From NCBI GenBank assembly GCA_052379645.1, contig JBQSYU010000016.1: a stretch of 64,000 nt of DNA, one strand, 5' to 3'. A model generated the notes under the pieces. The model was not told the origin of the DNA and searched no databases. It saw only the letters and a program-made list of their open reading frames with translations. Both the position numbers and the translations under genes were made by a program. The DNA is from Arthrobacter_H sp030452125. Lineage in GTDB: Bacteria; Actinomycetota; Actinomycetes; Actinomycetales; Micrococcaceae. Of the stretch, positions 1-8,888 are shown piece by piece (position 1 is the first letter of the stretch; the number at the start of each line of letters is the position of its first letter).

Positions 1-198
1 TATCCCCCGACGGAGACCCAGGGCTTCACGTTGGGCGAATCCCAGGTCAGGTCCAAATACGGCGTGACCATCGTCGGGGTGAAATCCCCCGGCGAGGATT
101 TCACCTACGCCCAACCCGATACCAAGGTCACGCGGCGGGACATCCTCATCGTGTCGGGACACGTGGACCTGCTCGAGCGGTTCGCCTCCCGACCGTAG
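1..198 (+). CDS. C-terminal end of a TrkA-type K+ transport/channel regulatory protein (partial)
   Basis: The frame is open from the left edge and stops at TAG 196-198, giving the last 65 residues of a protein whose start lies outside the window. The segment reads like an RCK_C/TrkA-C domain: a run around 'KYGVTIVGVKSPG', a short linker, then 'RDILIVSGHVDLLERF', the usual strand and C-terminal helix of this ligand-binding fold. TrkA-C domains sit at the end of cytoplasmic regulators of K+ uptake systems and some transporters. With only the tail visible, a Trk/Ktr regulator cannot be separated from another RCK_C protein. It converges on proC, with 14 nt between the stops. Confidence 0.7.
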   Translation, partial: YPPTETQGFTLGESQVRSKYGVTIVGVKSPGEDFTYAQPDTKVTRRDILIVSGHVDLLERFASRP

Positions 199-212
199 GG
201 CCGGCCGGCGGG

Positions 213-1082
213 CTATCCGGCCAGTTCGCGGGTGATCTCCGCGGCCCGTTCGGTGGCCGCCTTGACCCCGGAGCCGATACCGGCCCGCACGCCGGCGGCG
301 TCGAAGCCCTCCAAGGCCGCCTGGGTGGTTCCCCCGGGGCTGGTGACGGCGGTGCGCAGCGCGGAGGGATCGGCGTCGGGCTCGTCGAGCATGACCCCGG
401 CGCCGGCCACCGTGGCCCGCGCCAGATCCCGGGCCAACCCGGCTTCCAGCCCCAGCTCCTCACCCGCGGCGGCCATCGCCTCGGCCAGGTAGAACGCGTA
501 GGCGGGTCCGGAACCGCTCACTGCCGAGACGGCGTCGATCTGGTCTTCGGAGACGATCCGCACCATGCCGGTCTCGGAGAGCAGCGCGGACACCGCTTCA
601 AGGTCCTTCTCGCCGGTCGAGGTGCCCCCGGCCAGGGCCACGACGCCCTTGCCGACGGTCATCGGGGTGTTCGGCATGGCGCGCACGACCGGCTGTCCCT
701 GCGGCAGGGCCTCTTCGATCATGGAGATGGTGACCGCTGCGGCCACGCTGACGACGACGGCCTGCGCCGGGAGGGAGGCGGCGATATCGCGGCAGGCGTC
801 CTGGATCCCGACCGGTTTGACCCCGACGAAGACGATGTCCGCCGCGGCGACCGCCTGCTGGTTGGCGGTCTCGTCCACGGTGGTGGCGAGGGAGCGCACC
901 CCGGTGTCGGCGGCCAAACGCTCCGCTTTTTCGCTGCCACGCACCGTGGCGGTGATGGATCGGGGGTCGAAGCCACCGGCGAGGATGCCGCGGAGGATCG
1001 CCCCGTTCATGTTGCCGGTGCCGATGAAGGCCAGACGCCGGCCGGTCGACGTGGTGTCAGGAGTGTGTTTCGAAGATGCCAT
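213..1082 (-). CDS. proC: Pyrroline-5-carboxylate reductase
   Basis: This is a 289-residue enzyme of the last step of proline synthesis, NAD(P)H-dependent reduction of pyrroline-5-carboxylate, acting in the cytoplasm. The N-terminal Rossmann motif 'FIGTGNMNGAIL' begins near residue 19. The C-terminal dimerisation domain has the family hallmarks 'SAVSGSGPAYAF' and 'VTSPGGTT'. The length is normal for ProC. ATG at 1082 opens the frame with a short variable leader. It is the last gene of a minus-strand run that includes the epimerase and ppx/gppA genes; the 84-nt gap before it would allow its own promoter. Confidence 0.95.
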   Translation of the reverse strand: MASSKHTPDTTSTGRRLAFIGTGNMNGAILRGILAGGFDPRSITATVRGSEKAERLAADTGVRSLATTVDETANQQAVAAADIVFVGVKPVGIQDACRDIAASLPAQAVVVSVAAAVTISMIEEALPQGQPVVRAMPNTPMTVGKGVVALAGGTSTGEKDLEAVSALLSETGMVRIVSEDQIDAVSAVSGSGPAYAFYLAEAMAAAGEELGLEAGLARDLARATVAGAGVMLDEPDADPSALRTAVTSPGGTTQAALEGFDAAGVRAGIGSGVKAATERAAEITRELAG

Positions 1083-1166
1083 GGAACCATTCTTCCACGG
1101 GGCTCCGGCGGGCGTAGTCCCTGACGGTTCGTCGGCGATCGGCCGGGCAGCGGCCCGGTGGTCCGC

Positions 1167-2024
1167 TCAGGAACGCAGCGTGGAGGAATCCGAGGTGTTC
1201 CCGGCATCGCCTGCCTCGTTGGTGCCGGCGGGGGGGTCGACCGCTTCCAAGTGCTTCCGGGCAAAGCGCAGGGTCTCGGCGAGCCATTCCTCGCGCCCTC
1301 CGGCTCCCTTGGCCTTGCGGGTCGATACCTCCACGACGACGTGGCCGTCCCATTCGCTGTCGCGCAGGAACTGCAACGATTCCGCGACCGGCTGGGTGCC
1401 CCGTCCGGGGACCAGGTGTTCGTCCTTGCCGTTGTCGACCCCGTCGCAGAGGTGGACGTGGCTCAGCCGGCTCCCCAGCGCCTTGATGGACTCCAACGAG
1501 TCCACGTTCGCGATGGCGGCATGGGAGAAGTCCCAGGTGACGTATTCGTAGGGTTGCGGCACGGGGTTCCAGTGCGGAAGGTACATCTTGGCTTCACGAC
1601 CGCGGGCCCGCCAGGGATACATGTTCTCCACGGCGATGCGGACCCCGTAATCGTCCATGATCTTCTTGACCCCGTCGGCAAAACCGGTGGCATAGCCCCC
1701 CTGCCAGCGGAACGGGGGGTGGACGACGACGATGTCGCAGCCCACATCACGGGCCATCGCGGCCGACATCTCGATCTTCGACCAGGCGTCACCCCAGACC
1801 TGCTGGGTCAACAGCAGCGTGGGGGCGTGGATCGCCAGGATCGGTTGATCGTAACGGGTACTGAGTTCGTGCAGCTTGCGGGGGTCCTGCGAGAGATGGT
1901 TTCCGGTGACCAGCACCTCGACGCCGTCGTAGCCCAGATCATGCGAGACCGCGAAGGCATCGTGGACGTTCAGCGGGAACACCGACGCGCTGGACAACCC
2001 CACCTGGATCGGATCCTTCGACAT
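1167..2024 (-). CDS. Sugar phosphate isomerase/epimerase-like TIM-barrel protein
   Basis: The 285-residue protein belongs to the AP-endonuclease-2/xylose-isomerase-like TIM barrel superfamily. Support comes from the opening 'VGLSSASVFPLNVHDAF', the strand-like 'YDGVEVLV', 'ILAIHAPTLL', 'VVVHPPFRW' and 'VAVENMYPW' segments, and the late 'LSHVHLCDGVDNGKDEHLVPGRG', which carries the acidic/His metal ligands. The substrate is not predictable. I chose ATG 2024 because AGGGAGC lies 6-7 nt upstream of it; a TTG at 2045 would overlap the ppx gene. It is probably co-transcribed with the upstream ppx/gppA gene. Actinobacterial genomes commonly pair this family with ppx and proC, but the functional link is unknown. 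Confidence 0.8.
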   Translation of the reverse strand: MSKDPIQVGLSSASVFPLNVHDAFAVSHDLGYDGVEVLVTGNHLSQDPRKLHELSTRYDQPILAIHAPTLLLTQQVWGDAWSKIEMSAAMARDVGCDIVVVHPPFRWQGGYATGFADGVKKIMDDYGVRIAVENMYPWRARGREAKMYLPHWNPVPQPYEYVTWDFSHAAIANVDSLESIKALGSRLSHVHLCDGVDNGKDEHLVPGRGTQPVAESLQFLRDSEWDGHVVVEVSTRKAKGAGGREEWLAETLRFARKHLEAVDPPAGTNEAGDAGNTSDSSTLRS

Positions 2025-2041
2025 TGCCTGGCTCCCTCTTT

Positions 2042-3061
2042 TCAATCGACCGCGCCCACGGTGGGCAATCCCGGCAGTTGGCCGAGTTCGACGTGGCCAA
2101 CTCCCACGCTACTCCCCAGTGGTAAAGGTCCGTCAAAGATCAAATGGTCGAAGCGGCGCAGGATCAGCCCCTCACGCAGCGCCCAGGGGCAGATGCGCAG
2201 GGATTTCACCCCCAGCGTGTTCATCGCCACGGAGGCCACGATGGCCCCGGCGAGCATCTGCGGTGCGCGCACTTCGGATACCCCGGGCAGCTCGGTGCGT
2301 TCGAGGGTCGTCATGGCTTCAAGCCGGCGGGTCCAGAGTTTCAGGTCATCCAGGCGCAGGACCCGTTTGACATGGATCCCTTCGGCGCTCGGGGCGGCCC
2401 CGGTGATCCGGGCCAGGGACCTGAAGGTCTTGGACGTCCCGGTGACCAGGGTCGGCTTCGGATGCTCGGCGATCAGCGCCAGCGGTTCGGCCAAGGTCTC
2501 CTTGACGTGGGCCCGCAGCGCCTTCACATCGGAGGTGCGGGGCGGGTCCCCGGGCAACCAGTCACGGGTCAACCTGCCGGCACCCAGAGGGACCGAAAGG
2601 GCCAGTTCGGGAAACTCGTCGGTCCCGTAGGCCATTTCAAACGACCCACCGCCGATGTCCAGGTCCAGGATCCTTTCCGAGCTCCACCCGAACCAGCGAC
2701 GGACCGCATGGTAGGTCATCCCCGATTCCTGCTCGCCGGAGAGCTCCGCCAGCTGGATCCCGGTTTCCTGCACCACCCGGTCCAAGACGGCGGGACCGTT
2801 GCTGGCACTGCGGATCGCCGAGGTGCAGAACGCCAGCAGGTCCTCGGCCCGGTGACGGGTGGCGAACAAGGAGGCCTCGTGGACGAAGTCAAGCAGCTCG
2901 CGTTGGCCGTCCTCGGTGATCGCCCCGTCCTCATCGAGGTAGGCCACCAGGGACAGCGGCCGCTTATGCGAGGCGAAGGCCGTGGGCCGGGCCCCCGGGT
3001 AGGCATCGATCAACAACAGATGAACCGTGTTCGAACCGATATCGAGGACACCCAGTCGCAT
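2042..3061 (-). CDS. Ppx/GppA-family exopolyphosphatase / guanosine pentaphosphatase
   Basis: The 339-residue protein has the ASKHA phosphatase fold: the phosphate-1 loop 'LDIGSNTVHLLLIDA' at the very N-terminus and the second phosphate loop 'LDIGGGSFEMAYG' around residue 140. Family members hydrolyse inorganic polyphosphate and/or pppGpp. The length matches the short actinobacterial Ppx proteins that lack the C-terminal HD extension of E. coli Ppx. Which substrate dominates cannot be told from sequence. It lies 17 nt downstream of topA on the same strand, so co-transcription is likely. Confidence 0.88.
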   Translation of the reverse strand: MRLGVLDIGSNTVHLLLIDAYPGARPTAFASHKRPLSLVAYLDEDGAITEDGQRELLDFVHEASLFATRHRAEDLLAFCTSAIRSASNGPAVLDRVVQETGIQLAELSGEQESGMTYHAVRRWFGWSSERILDLDIGGGSFEMAYGTDEFPELALSVPLGAGRLTRDWLPGDPPRTSDVKALRAHVKETLAEPLALIAEHPKPTLVTGTSKTFRSLARITGAAPSAEGIHVKRVLRLDDLKLWTRRLEAMTTLERTELPGVSEVRAPQMLAGAIVASVAMNTLGVKSLRICPWALREGLILRRFDHLIFDGPLPLGSSVGVGHVELGQLPGLPTVGAVD

Positions 3062-3078
3062 CTCTGACCCCGCCTGCG

Positions 3079-5817
3079 CTACTTCTTCTTCTTGGCTGCC
3101 GGGCGCTTGGCCGGGGCCTTGCCAGCCCGCTTGACCGGACCCTTGGCGCGCTTGTCCGCCAGCAGCTCCACTGCCTGCTCGCGGGTCAGGTCCTCGATCG
3201 CGGTCCCGCGCGGAACCGTGATATTGGTGGCCCCATCGGTGATGTAGGCCCCGAAGCGGCCCTCCTTGACGATGATCGGCTTCTCGGACACCGGGTCGTC
3301 CCCGAATTCCGCCAAGGGCGGGGTCGCGGCGCGGCCACCACGCTGCTTGGGCTGGGAGTAGATCTCCAGTGCCTGTTCCAGCGTGATGCTGAAGATCTCT
3401 TCCTCGGTCCCGATGGAACGCGAGTCGGAGCCCTTCTTCAAATACGGCCCGAAGCGACCGTTCTGCACGGTGATCTCCGCGCCTTCGGCATCGGTCCCGA
3501 GCACCCGAGGCAGGGAAAGCAGCTTCAAGGCCTCCTCGAGGGTGATGGTCTCCAGGGACATCGACTTGAACAGCGAACCGGTGCGCGGCTTGATCTTCTC
3601 CGGCTTCTTCGGGGGCTTGGGCTTGCCGTTCTTGTAGTATTCGACCGGCCTGGCGGCCAGCTCCTCCTCGGTCGGCGGGACGATCACCTCGGAAACGAAG
3701 GGTCCGTATCTCCCGTCCTTGGCCACGATTTCGCGTCCGGTCTCCGGATCGATGCCCAGCGGGCGCTCCGAGGGCCCGGCATTGTCCATCAGGTAGGTCG
3801 CCTTCTCGGCGGTGAGCTCATCGGGGGCCAGATCCTCGGGGACGTTCGCCCGTTCGGGGTCGGTGCCTTCCGGGGAGCCGGCCGGGGCGGGACGTTCCAG
3901 ATAGGGGCCGTATTTGCCCACCCGCAACACGATGCCCGGGGCGATGTCGATCGAGTTGATGGCCCGGGCGTCGATGTCGCCGAGGTTCTCGACCAGGCCC
4001 TGCAGACCCTTTTCCTCCCCGTCACCGAAGTAGAAGTCCTTCAGCCACGCCGAGCGAGCCAGATGTCCTGCGGCGATCTCATCGAGGTCGTCCTCCAACC
4101 GTGCGGTGAATCCGTAGTCGACGTACTGGGCGAAGTGTTCCTCCAGCAGGCGGATCACCGAGAAGGCGATCCAGCTCGGCACCAGGGCGCCACCGCGTTT
4201 GCTGACGTATCCGCGATCCATGATGGTCGAAATCGTGGGGGCGAAGGTCGAGGGCCTGCCGATCTCCCGCTCTTCGAGTTCGGCGATGATCGATGCCTCG
4301 GTGTAGCGCGGCGGAGGGGTGGTTTCGTGGCCGGAGGCCGTGACATCCGTGCCCACCAGGGCGTCGCCCTGGGCCAGCTGCGGCAGCCGGCGCTCGGCAT
4401 CCTTCTCGGCTTCCTCGGCGGCCGAGACGTCCTTGCCTTCTTCATAGGCGGCCATGAAACCGCGGAAGGTGATGACCGTGCCGGAGGCGGAGAATTCAGC
4501 GCGGCGGCCGTCGGTGGCTTCCCCGGCCAGCCGGACCGAAGCGGTCGAGCCCTTGGCGTCGGCCATCTGCGAGGCGACCGTGCGCTTCCAGATCAGTTCG
4601 TAGAGCCGGAATTCGTCGGCCCCCAACTGGGATTTCACGTCCCGGGGGCGGCGGAAGGCGTCACCGGAGGGCCGGATGGCCTCGTGGGCCTCCTGGGCGC
4701 TATCGGATTTGGCCTTGTACATCCGCGGCTTCGAGGGCACCGATTCCTGCCCATAGAGTTCGGCGGCCTGTTTCCGGGCCGCCGAGACGGCCTCGTTGGA
4801 GAGGAACACCGAGTCGGTACGCATATAGGTGATGTAGCCGTTTTCGTACAGGCGCTGGGCGACCTGCATGGTCGACTTCGAGGACCACCGCAGTTTGCGC
4901 GAGGCCTCCTGCTGCAGCGTCGAGGTGGTGAACGGGGCCGCCGGGCGGCGGGTATAGGGCTTGGTGTCGACACTGGTGACGGCGAAATCGCTATCCTGCA
5001 GGCCAGCGGCCAGCGAGGTCGCCGCTGCTTCGTCCAGGTGGACGACTGCGGTGCCGGATTTCGGGGTCTTCAGTCCACCCCGGTCATCGAAGTCACGGCC
5101 GGCGGCCACGCGGCCCCCGTCGACGGCCACGAGCTTGGCGCGGAAGGACTCTCCCGCTGTGGTCGCGAATTCCCCGGCCAGATCCCAGTAGGAGGCGGAG
5201 CGGAAGGCCATGCGTTCGCGTTCACGTTCGACGACCAGCCGGGTGGCCACCGATTGCACACGCCCCGCGGAGAGACCGCGGGCCACCTTGCGCCACAGGA
5301 CGGGTGAGATCTCGTATCCGTAGATCCGGTCCAGGACCCGACGGGTCTCCTGGGCGTCCACCAGATCGGTATCGAGTTCACGGACGTTCTCCATGGCCCG
5401 GGCGATACCTTCGCGGGTGATTTCGGTGAAGGCCAGACGGTAGACGGGGACCTTGGGTTTGAGGACCTGCAACAGGTGCCACGCGATGGCTTCGCCTTCG
5501 CGGTCCGCATCGGTGGCCAGATAGAGTTCGTCGGCATCCTTGAGTTCGGCCTTGAGTTCCGAGACCTTCTTCTTCTTGTCCGGATAGACCACGTAATAGG
5601 GCTCGAAGTCGTTCTCCAGATCGACGGCGAACTTGCCGACCGAGGACTTCTTCAGTTCCGCCGGCAGCTCCGAGGGTTGGGGAAGATCCCGGATATGACC
5701 GACCGAGGCATCGACGATGAAGCCATCGCCCAGATACTTGGCGATCGACTTGCTCTTGGCCGGTGACTCGACGATCACGAGCTTCTTGCCGGTTTTTTCC
5801 TTGGCCTTGGGGGGCAC
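3079..5817 (-). CDS. topA: DNA topoisomerase I (type IA)
   Basis: The 912-residue enzyme relaxes negative supercoils through a covalent 5'-phosphotyrosine. The TOPRIM domain opens at once ('KLVIVESPAKSKSIAKYLG') with the acidic 'DREGEAI' motif; the catalytic Tyr sits in 'YITYMRTDS'. The C-terminal third holds repeated 'GRFGPYL/GRYGPFV/GRFGAYI' units, and the protein ends in a Lys/Ala/Pro-rich tail. There are no Cys4 zinc fingers, as is usual in Actinobacteria, where these repeats and the basic tail take over DNA contacts. I chose GTG 5817 because AGGAG lies about 4 nt upstream; an in-frame start at 5868 adds a non-conserved leader. The M. tuberculosis counterpart is Rv3646c. Confidence 0.97.
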   Translation of the reverse strand: MPPKAKEKTGKKLVIVESPAKSKSIAKYLGDGFIVDASVGHIRDLPQPSELPAELKKSSVGKFAVDLENDFEPYYVVYPDKKKKVSELKAELKDADELYLATDADREGEAIAWHLLQVLKPKVPVYRLAFTEITREGIARAMENVRELDTDLVDAQETRRVLDRIYGYEISPVLWRKVARGLSAGRVQSVATRLVVERERERMAFRSASYWDLAGEFATTAGESFRAKLVAVDGGRVAAGRDFDDRGGLKTPKSGTAVVHLDEAAATSLAAGLQDSDFAVTSVDTKPYTRRPAAPFTTSTLQQEASRKLRWSSKSTMQVAQRLYENGYITYMRTDSVFLSNEAVSAARKQAAELYGQESVPSKPRMYKAKSDSAQEAHEAIRPSGDAFRRPRDVKSQLGADEFRLYELIWKRTVASQMADAKGSTASVRLAGEATDGRRAEFSASGTVITFRGFMAAYEEGKDVSAAEEAEKDAERRLPQLAQGDALVGTDVTASGHETTPPPRYTEASIIAELEEREIGRPSTFAPTISTIMDRGYVSKRGGALVPSWIAFSVIRLLEEHFAQYVDYGFTARLEDDLDEIAAGHLARSAWLKDFYFGDGEEKGLQGLVENLGDIDARAINSIDIAPGIVLRVGKYGPYLERPAPAGSPEGTDPERANVPEDLAPDELTAEKATYLMDNAGPSERPLGIDPETGREIVAKDGRYGPFVSEVIVPPTEEELAARPVEYYKNGKPKPPKKPEKIKPRTGSLFKSMSLETITLEEALKLLSLPRVLGTDAEGAEITVQNGRFGPYLKKGSDSRSIGTEEEIFSITLEQALEIYSQPKQRGGRAATPPLAEFGDDPVSEKPIIVKEGRFGAYITDGATNITVPRGTAIEDLTREQAVELLADKRAKGPVKRAGKAPAKRPAAKKKK

Positions 5818-5947
5818 AACACTCCTATTTGCCGCTGACGGCACGCCGTTGGGGGCGCACCTGCTCATTCTGCACTAGGTTAGCCGCTTCGGGCACACCA
5901 ACCGCAAGCCAGGACCTCCCGGTGTGGTCAACGCCGCGTTGCGCGGG

Positions 5948-6589
5948 TCAGGAATCGGTGGCAGGTGCCTCGGGGAGGAAGGAGAGCATGTAGTAGATGC
6001 GTTCGCCTTCCACCCCGCGCTCATCCGGTTGCGCCAGGGCCTCGTATTCGTCCACCAGCCCGTAGACCCTCTGGGCGAACTCCTCCTGCAATTCCTTGCG
6101 CAGGAACACCATGCCGGTCGTCAGGACCGGTGGTCGGTTCGGGGAAGGTTCGATTCCTGCCTTGCGTTCCTCATCGCGACGGTTGATCTCCACGCTGAGC
6201 CGCTCGCGGAAGGCGTTGAGCTGGACGTTGAGGAAGGAATTCTTGGCTGCCGTCGAGTCGTTGAAGGATCCGACCACCAACTGGTCCCCCGCCGCCTTCC
6301 AACGGCGTTCCCGGCCATCGCCCTCGCTGGCTGCACGTTCGACGTAGCCGTACTTCTCCAGGGCCCGCAGATGGTAGCTCATGGCGCTGGGCGTCAGGTT
6401 GCAGCGCGAGGCAAGTTCGGTCGCGGTGCGGGTGGACTGCGAGGCAAACAGCTCTTCGAGGACCTCCAACCGGGCCTCGTGGGCCAACGCACGGATGGCC
6501 TGCGGGTCGCCGATGACCACCGGTTTCTGGGCCTGTCGCCGGAACTTCGCCTCAACGGGCGGCTCTTCTCCGGATGTGTTCTGAGTCAT
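5948..6589 (-). CDS. ArsR-like winged-helix transcriptional regulator
   Basis: A 213-residue DNA-binding protein. Residues about 30-95 form a winged helix: 'IRALAHEARLEVLEELF', then 'ATELASRCNLTPSAMSYHLRALEKYGYVERA', typical of the ArsR/HTH_20 family. The rest carries charged helices ('FRERLSVEINRRDEERKAG') and a C-terminal dimerisation-like region. No metal-binding Cys pair is visible, so metal sensing is unlikely; the ligand is unknown. It sits between topA and a methyltransferase gene on the same strand with short gaps. TAAACT is found 8 nt upstream of ATG 6589, a possible -10 element. Confidence 0.82.
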   Translation of the reverse strand: MTQNTSGEEPPVEAKFRRQAQKPVVIGDPQAIRALAHEARLEVLEELFASQSTRTATELASRCNLTPSAMSYHLRALEKYGYVERAASEGDGRERRWKAAGDQLVVGSFNDSTAAKNSFLNVQLNAFRERLSVEINRRDEERKAGIEPSPNRPPVLTTGMVFLRKELQEEFAQRVYGLVDEYEALAQPDERGVEGERIYYMLSFLPEAPATDS

Positions 6590-6600
6590 ACGGAAAAAGT

Positions 6601-8259
6601 TTAGCCTTTGTTTCGCACTTCGGTGACGAACCCCTGGGTAACGAGTCGATCAACACTGGCCAGTAGGTTCGCCGCGGTCTCCCGTTCGTCCCCTTCCACG
6701 AGGGAGGCCACGGCCTGGGCCAGCACGCCGGCGCTGAATTCTCCGTCGCAGGCCGAAACGAATCCGGCCTCCGCCGAACCGAGCAGGGTGGTGCGTCGCA
6801 ATCCGGCCCCCTGGCGCAGCAGGATGACCCCGGGATGTTGCGCGCCGGGTCGTTGGTGGCGTTCTTCGGTCACGTCGTCGGCGACCACCAGGACCAGCTC
6901 CGCCCGGTCACGCCCCAGCAGGGAGTCGGTGGCCTCGATCTGCGCCTGCAGATACGGGGCGACGGGCTGCTCCAGGGGATGGGTGATCTCTTCGAAACGC
7001 AGGCCGAACGGCAACCGGTCCGGCTGGGCCGGCCGTCGGAGCCAGAGCATCCCGAAACCGATCCCGGCCACGTCGCGGTCGGCGAAATCCCTCAGATAAT
7101 CCCGGTAGGCCGCGTCATGGGCCTCCTGGTCACGCCCCTGGGAGGCATCGCGCAACCAGGTTTCGGCATAGACCTCCGGTGCGGTGACATCGCGCTGGAT
7201 GAACCACGCTTCAGTGCCCTCGCGGATCCAGGAGCGAGGACCGGCCTCCCACGCATCAGGGGACTCCTCACCCGGTGTCATCTCATCTACGTGGTTCTCG
7301 CCGTCATCCGACGCCGCCTGGGTTCGGATCTCCCAGTTCGCCAGCATCTGCGCCGTCCCTCCGGGAGCGAGCACGTCCGGAAGGTCCCGCACCAGGGATT
7401 CGACGAGGGAGTCCCCCGGCATCCCTCCATCCCGGTAGGTGTACCGGTCTTCGGGCCGTTCGCTCGCCGAGCGGGGGGTGATCACGAAGGGCGGGTTGGA
7501 GACCACGAGGTCGAACTCCTCCCCGGCGACGGGTTCAAGCAGGGACCCCAGGCGAAGCCCGACCCGCTCCTCGAGTCGTTCCGGATCCACTCCGAGCACC
7601 CGGTGGTTCAGCAGCAGGTTGAACCGGGCAAAGGCCAGCGCCCGATCCGAGATGTCGGTGGCCACGATGCGTCGGCAATGGCTGAGCAGGTAGAAGAGCT
7701 GGATCCCGGATCCGGTGCCCAGCTCGAGTGCCCGTTCTACGGGCCGGCGGATGACCGCCTGCGCCAGGGTCGCCGACGCGCGGCCGACACCCAGGACGTG
7801 GTCATGCCGCAACGGCCCGGGCCGTTGGTGGGCCCCGAGGTCACTGGCGATCCATGTCTGCGCAACGACATCGCTGGCGTGCGGGCGCAGATCCACCGCG
7901 GCACGGAATCCTTCGCCGTCGGGTTCGATCAGCTGAAGCCGGGACAGCCCGGCGGTACCGGTGCGCGGGAACGCCATCTGGAGGGCCTCGTCGGGGAAGG
8001 ACATCCCCAGCAACCACAGCCCGACCAGCACCGGGAGGGCCCCGGCGCCCCCGGCGCCCAGGGACCGTTCGACCACCAGCTTCGCCGGCACGATCTGGTC
8101 CCGCCCCAGGGCCTCGTGGGACGCGTCTCCGAGGAGGGTGGCCACGGCCTCCTGGTGATAGCAGGCCCGGGTCAGATCGTCGGCCAGGGCATCGAGCAGA
8201 TCCTGCTCGTTGCTATGGGGGGCATGGTTGATGACGGAGAAGGGGGCCGAGGTATTCAC
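6601..8259 (-). CDS. Class I SAM-dependent methyltransferase (HemK/RlmG-like core)
   Basis: The 552-residue protein has a central Rossmann methyltransferase domain: motif I 'ALELGTGSGIQLFYL' around residue 165 and motif IV 'VVSNPPFVI' around residue 255. NPPF/NPPY marks enzymes that methylate amide or exocyclic amino nitrogens (release factors, rRNA bases, DNA). Long N- and C-terminal extensions are typical of a conserved actinobacterial methyltransferase family; the true substrate is unknown. The GTG start at 8259 lacks a clear ribosome-binding site but has TAGGCT 6 nt upstream, suggesting leaderless transcription. The ArsR-like gene follows after 11 nt. Confidence 0.82.
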   Translation of the reverse strand: MNTSAPFSVINHAPHSNEQDLLDALADDLTRACYHQEAVATLLGDASHEALGRDQIVPAKLVVERSLGAGGAGALPVLVGLWLLGMSFPDEALQMAFPRTGTAGLSRLQLIEPDGEGFRAAVDLRPHASDVVAQTWIASDLGAHQRPGPLRHDHVLGVGRASATLAQAVIRRPVERALELGTGSGIQLFYLLSHCRRIVATDISDRALAFARFNLLLNHRVLGVDPERLEERVGLRLGSLLEPVAGEEFDLVVSNPPFVITPRSASERPEDRYTYRDGGMPGDSLVESLVRDLPDVLAPGGTAQMLANWEIRTQAASDDGENHVDEMTPGEESPDAWEAGPRSWIREGTEAWFIQRDVTAPEVYAETWLRDASQGRDQEAHDAAYRDYLRDFADRDVAGIGFGMLWLRRPAQPDRLPFGLRFEEITHPLEQPVAPYLQAQIEATDSLLGRDRAELVLVVADDVTEERHQRPGAQHPGVILLRQGAGLRRTTLLGSAEAGFVSACDGEFSAGVLAQAVASLVEGDERETAANLLASVDRLVTQGFVTEVRNKG

Positions 8260-8265
8260 CGTTCG

Positions 8266-8271
8266 AGCCTA
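8266..8271 (-). promoter_or_regulatory. Candidate -10 element (TAGGCT) of a leaderless transcript
   Basis: On the minus strand TAGGCT ends 6 nt before GTG 8259 of the methyltransferase gene. Actinobacterial -10 boxes fit TAnnnT, and a 6-7 nt gap would put the first transcribed base on the start codon. The same hexamer precedes other starts in this window. Confidence 0.45.
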
Positions 8272-8324
8272 GCGGCGGATAGGCTTCCGATGCATCGACC
8301 CGCACCGGAACCCCAGGAGCAGCC

Positions 8325-8888
8325 TTGACCTTGGTCACCACGACATCCCTGCAGATGACTTCCGCCCGGTCCCTGACCCCTGCCGCACGCCCGCTGCCCC
8401 GGGGGTGCCGGATCGAACGCGTCCCGGGGATCACCGCCGACTACAGCAAGTTCCTCTACCGCTCGGTGGGCGGGTCGTGGAACTGGGTGGATCGGCTGGG
8501 GCTGACCCGGCAGCAGTGGGCGGCAGAAGTCCAGCGTGAGGGCAGCGAGACCTGGGTGTTGACGGTCGACGGCGCGCCGGCCGGGTACATCGAACTCGGT
8601 GGTTCGGCCGACGGGGTCGTGGAAATCATCTACTTCGGCCTCTTCCCCGAACAACTCGGTCTGGGTCTCGGTGGGGTGCTGCTCAGCGAGGGGACGGCAC
8701 GGGCCTGGGACCTGCATACGCGGTGGGAGGGGTTCGCCGCGGTGCACCGGGTCTGGGTCCACACCTGTTCCCTGGACGGTCCCGCCGCCCTGGCCAACTA
8801 CCGGGCCCGCGGCTTCGAGGTCTTCGCGACCGAAGAGGCCGATCAGGTCGTGGAGGACGCCTCGGCCGGCCTCTGGCCCAAGGCATAG
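8325..8888 (+). CDS. GNAT-family N-acetyltransferase
   Basis: The 187-residue protein has the GNAT core: substrate strand 'TWVLTVDGAPAGYIEL', central strand 'VEIIYFGLFPEQLGLGLGGVLL' whose QLGLGLG is the R/Q-x-x-G-x-G/A acetyl-CoA loop, and C-terminal 'VWVHTCSLDGPAALANYRARGFEVF'. The first position of the loop is Gln. The substrate is unknown. I accept TTG 8325 as start because AGGAG is 6 nt upstream; an in-frame ATG at 8355 is the alternative. It diverges from the methyltransferase gene, and its 3' end overlaps that of the convergent trhO gene by 46 nt. Confidence 0.85.
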   Translation: MTLVTTTSLQMTSARSLTPAARPLPRGCRIERVPGITADYSKFLYRSVGGSWNWVDRLGLTRQQWAAEVQREGSETWVLTVDGAPAGYIELGGSADGVVEIIYFGLFPEQLGLGLGGVLLSEGTARAWDLHTRWEGFAAVHRVWVHTCSLDGPAALANYRARGFEVFATEEADQVVEDASAGLWPKA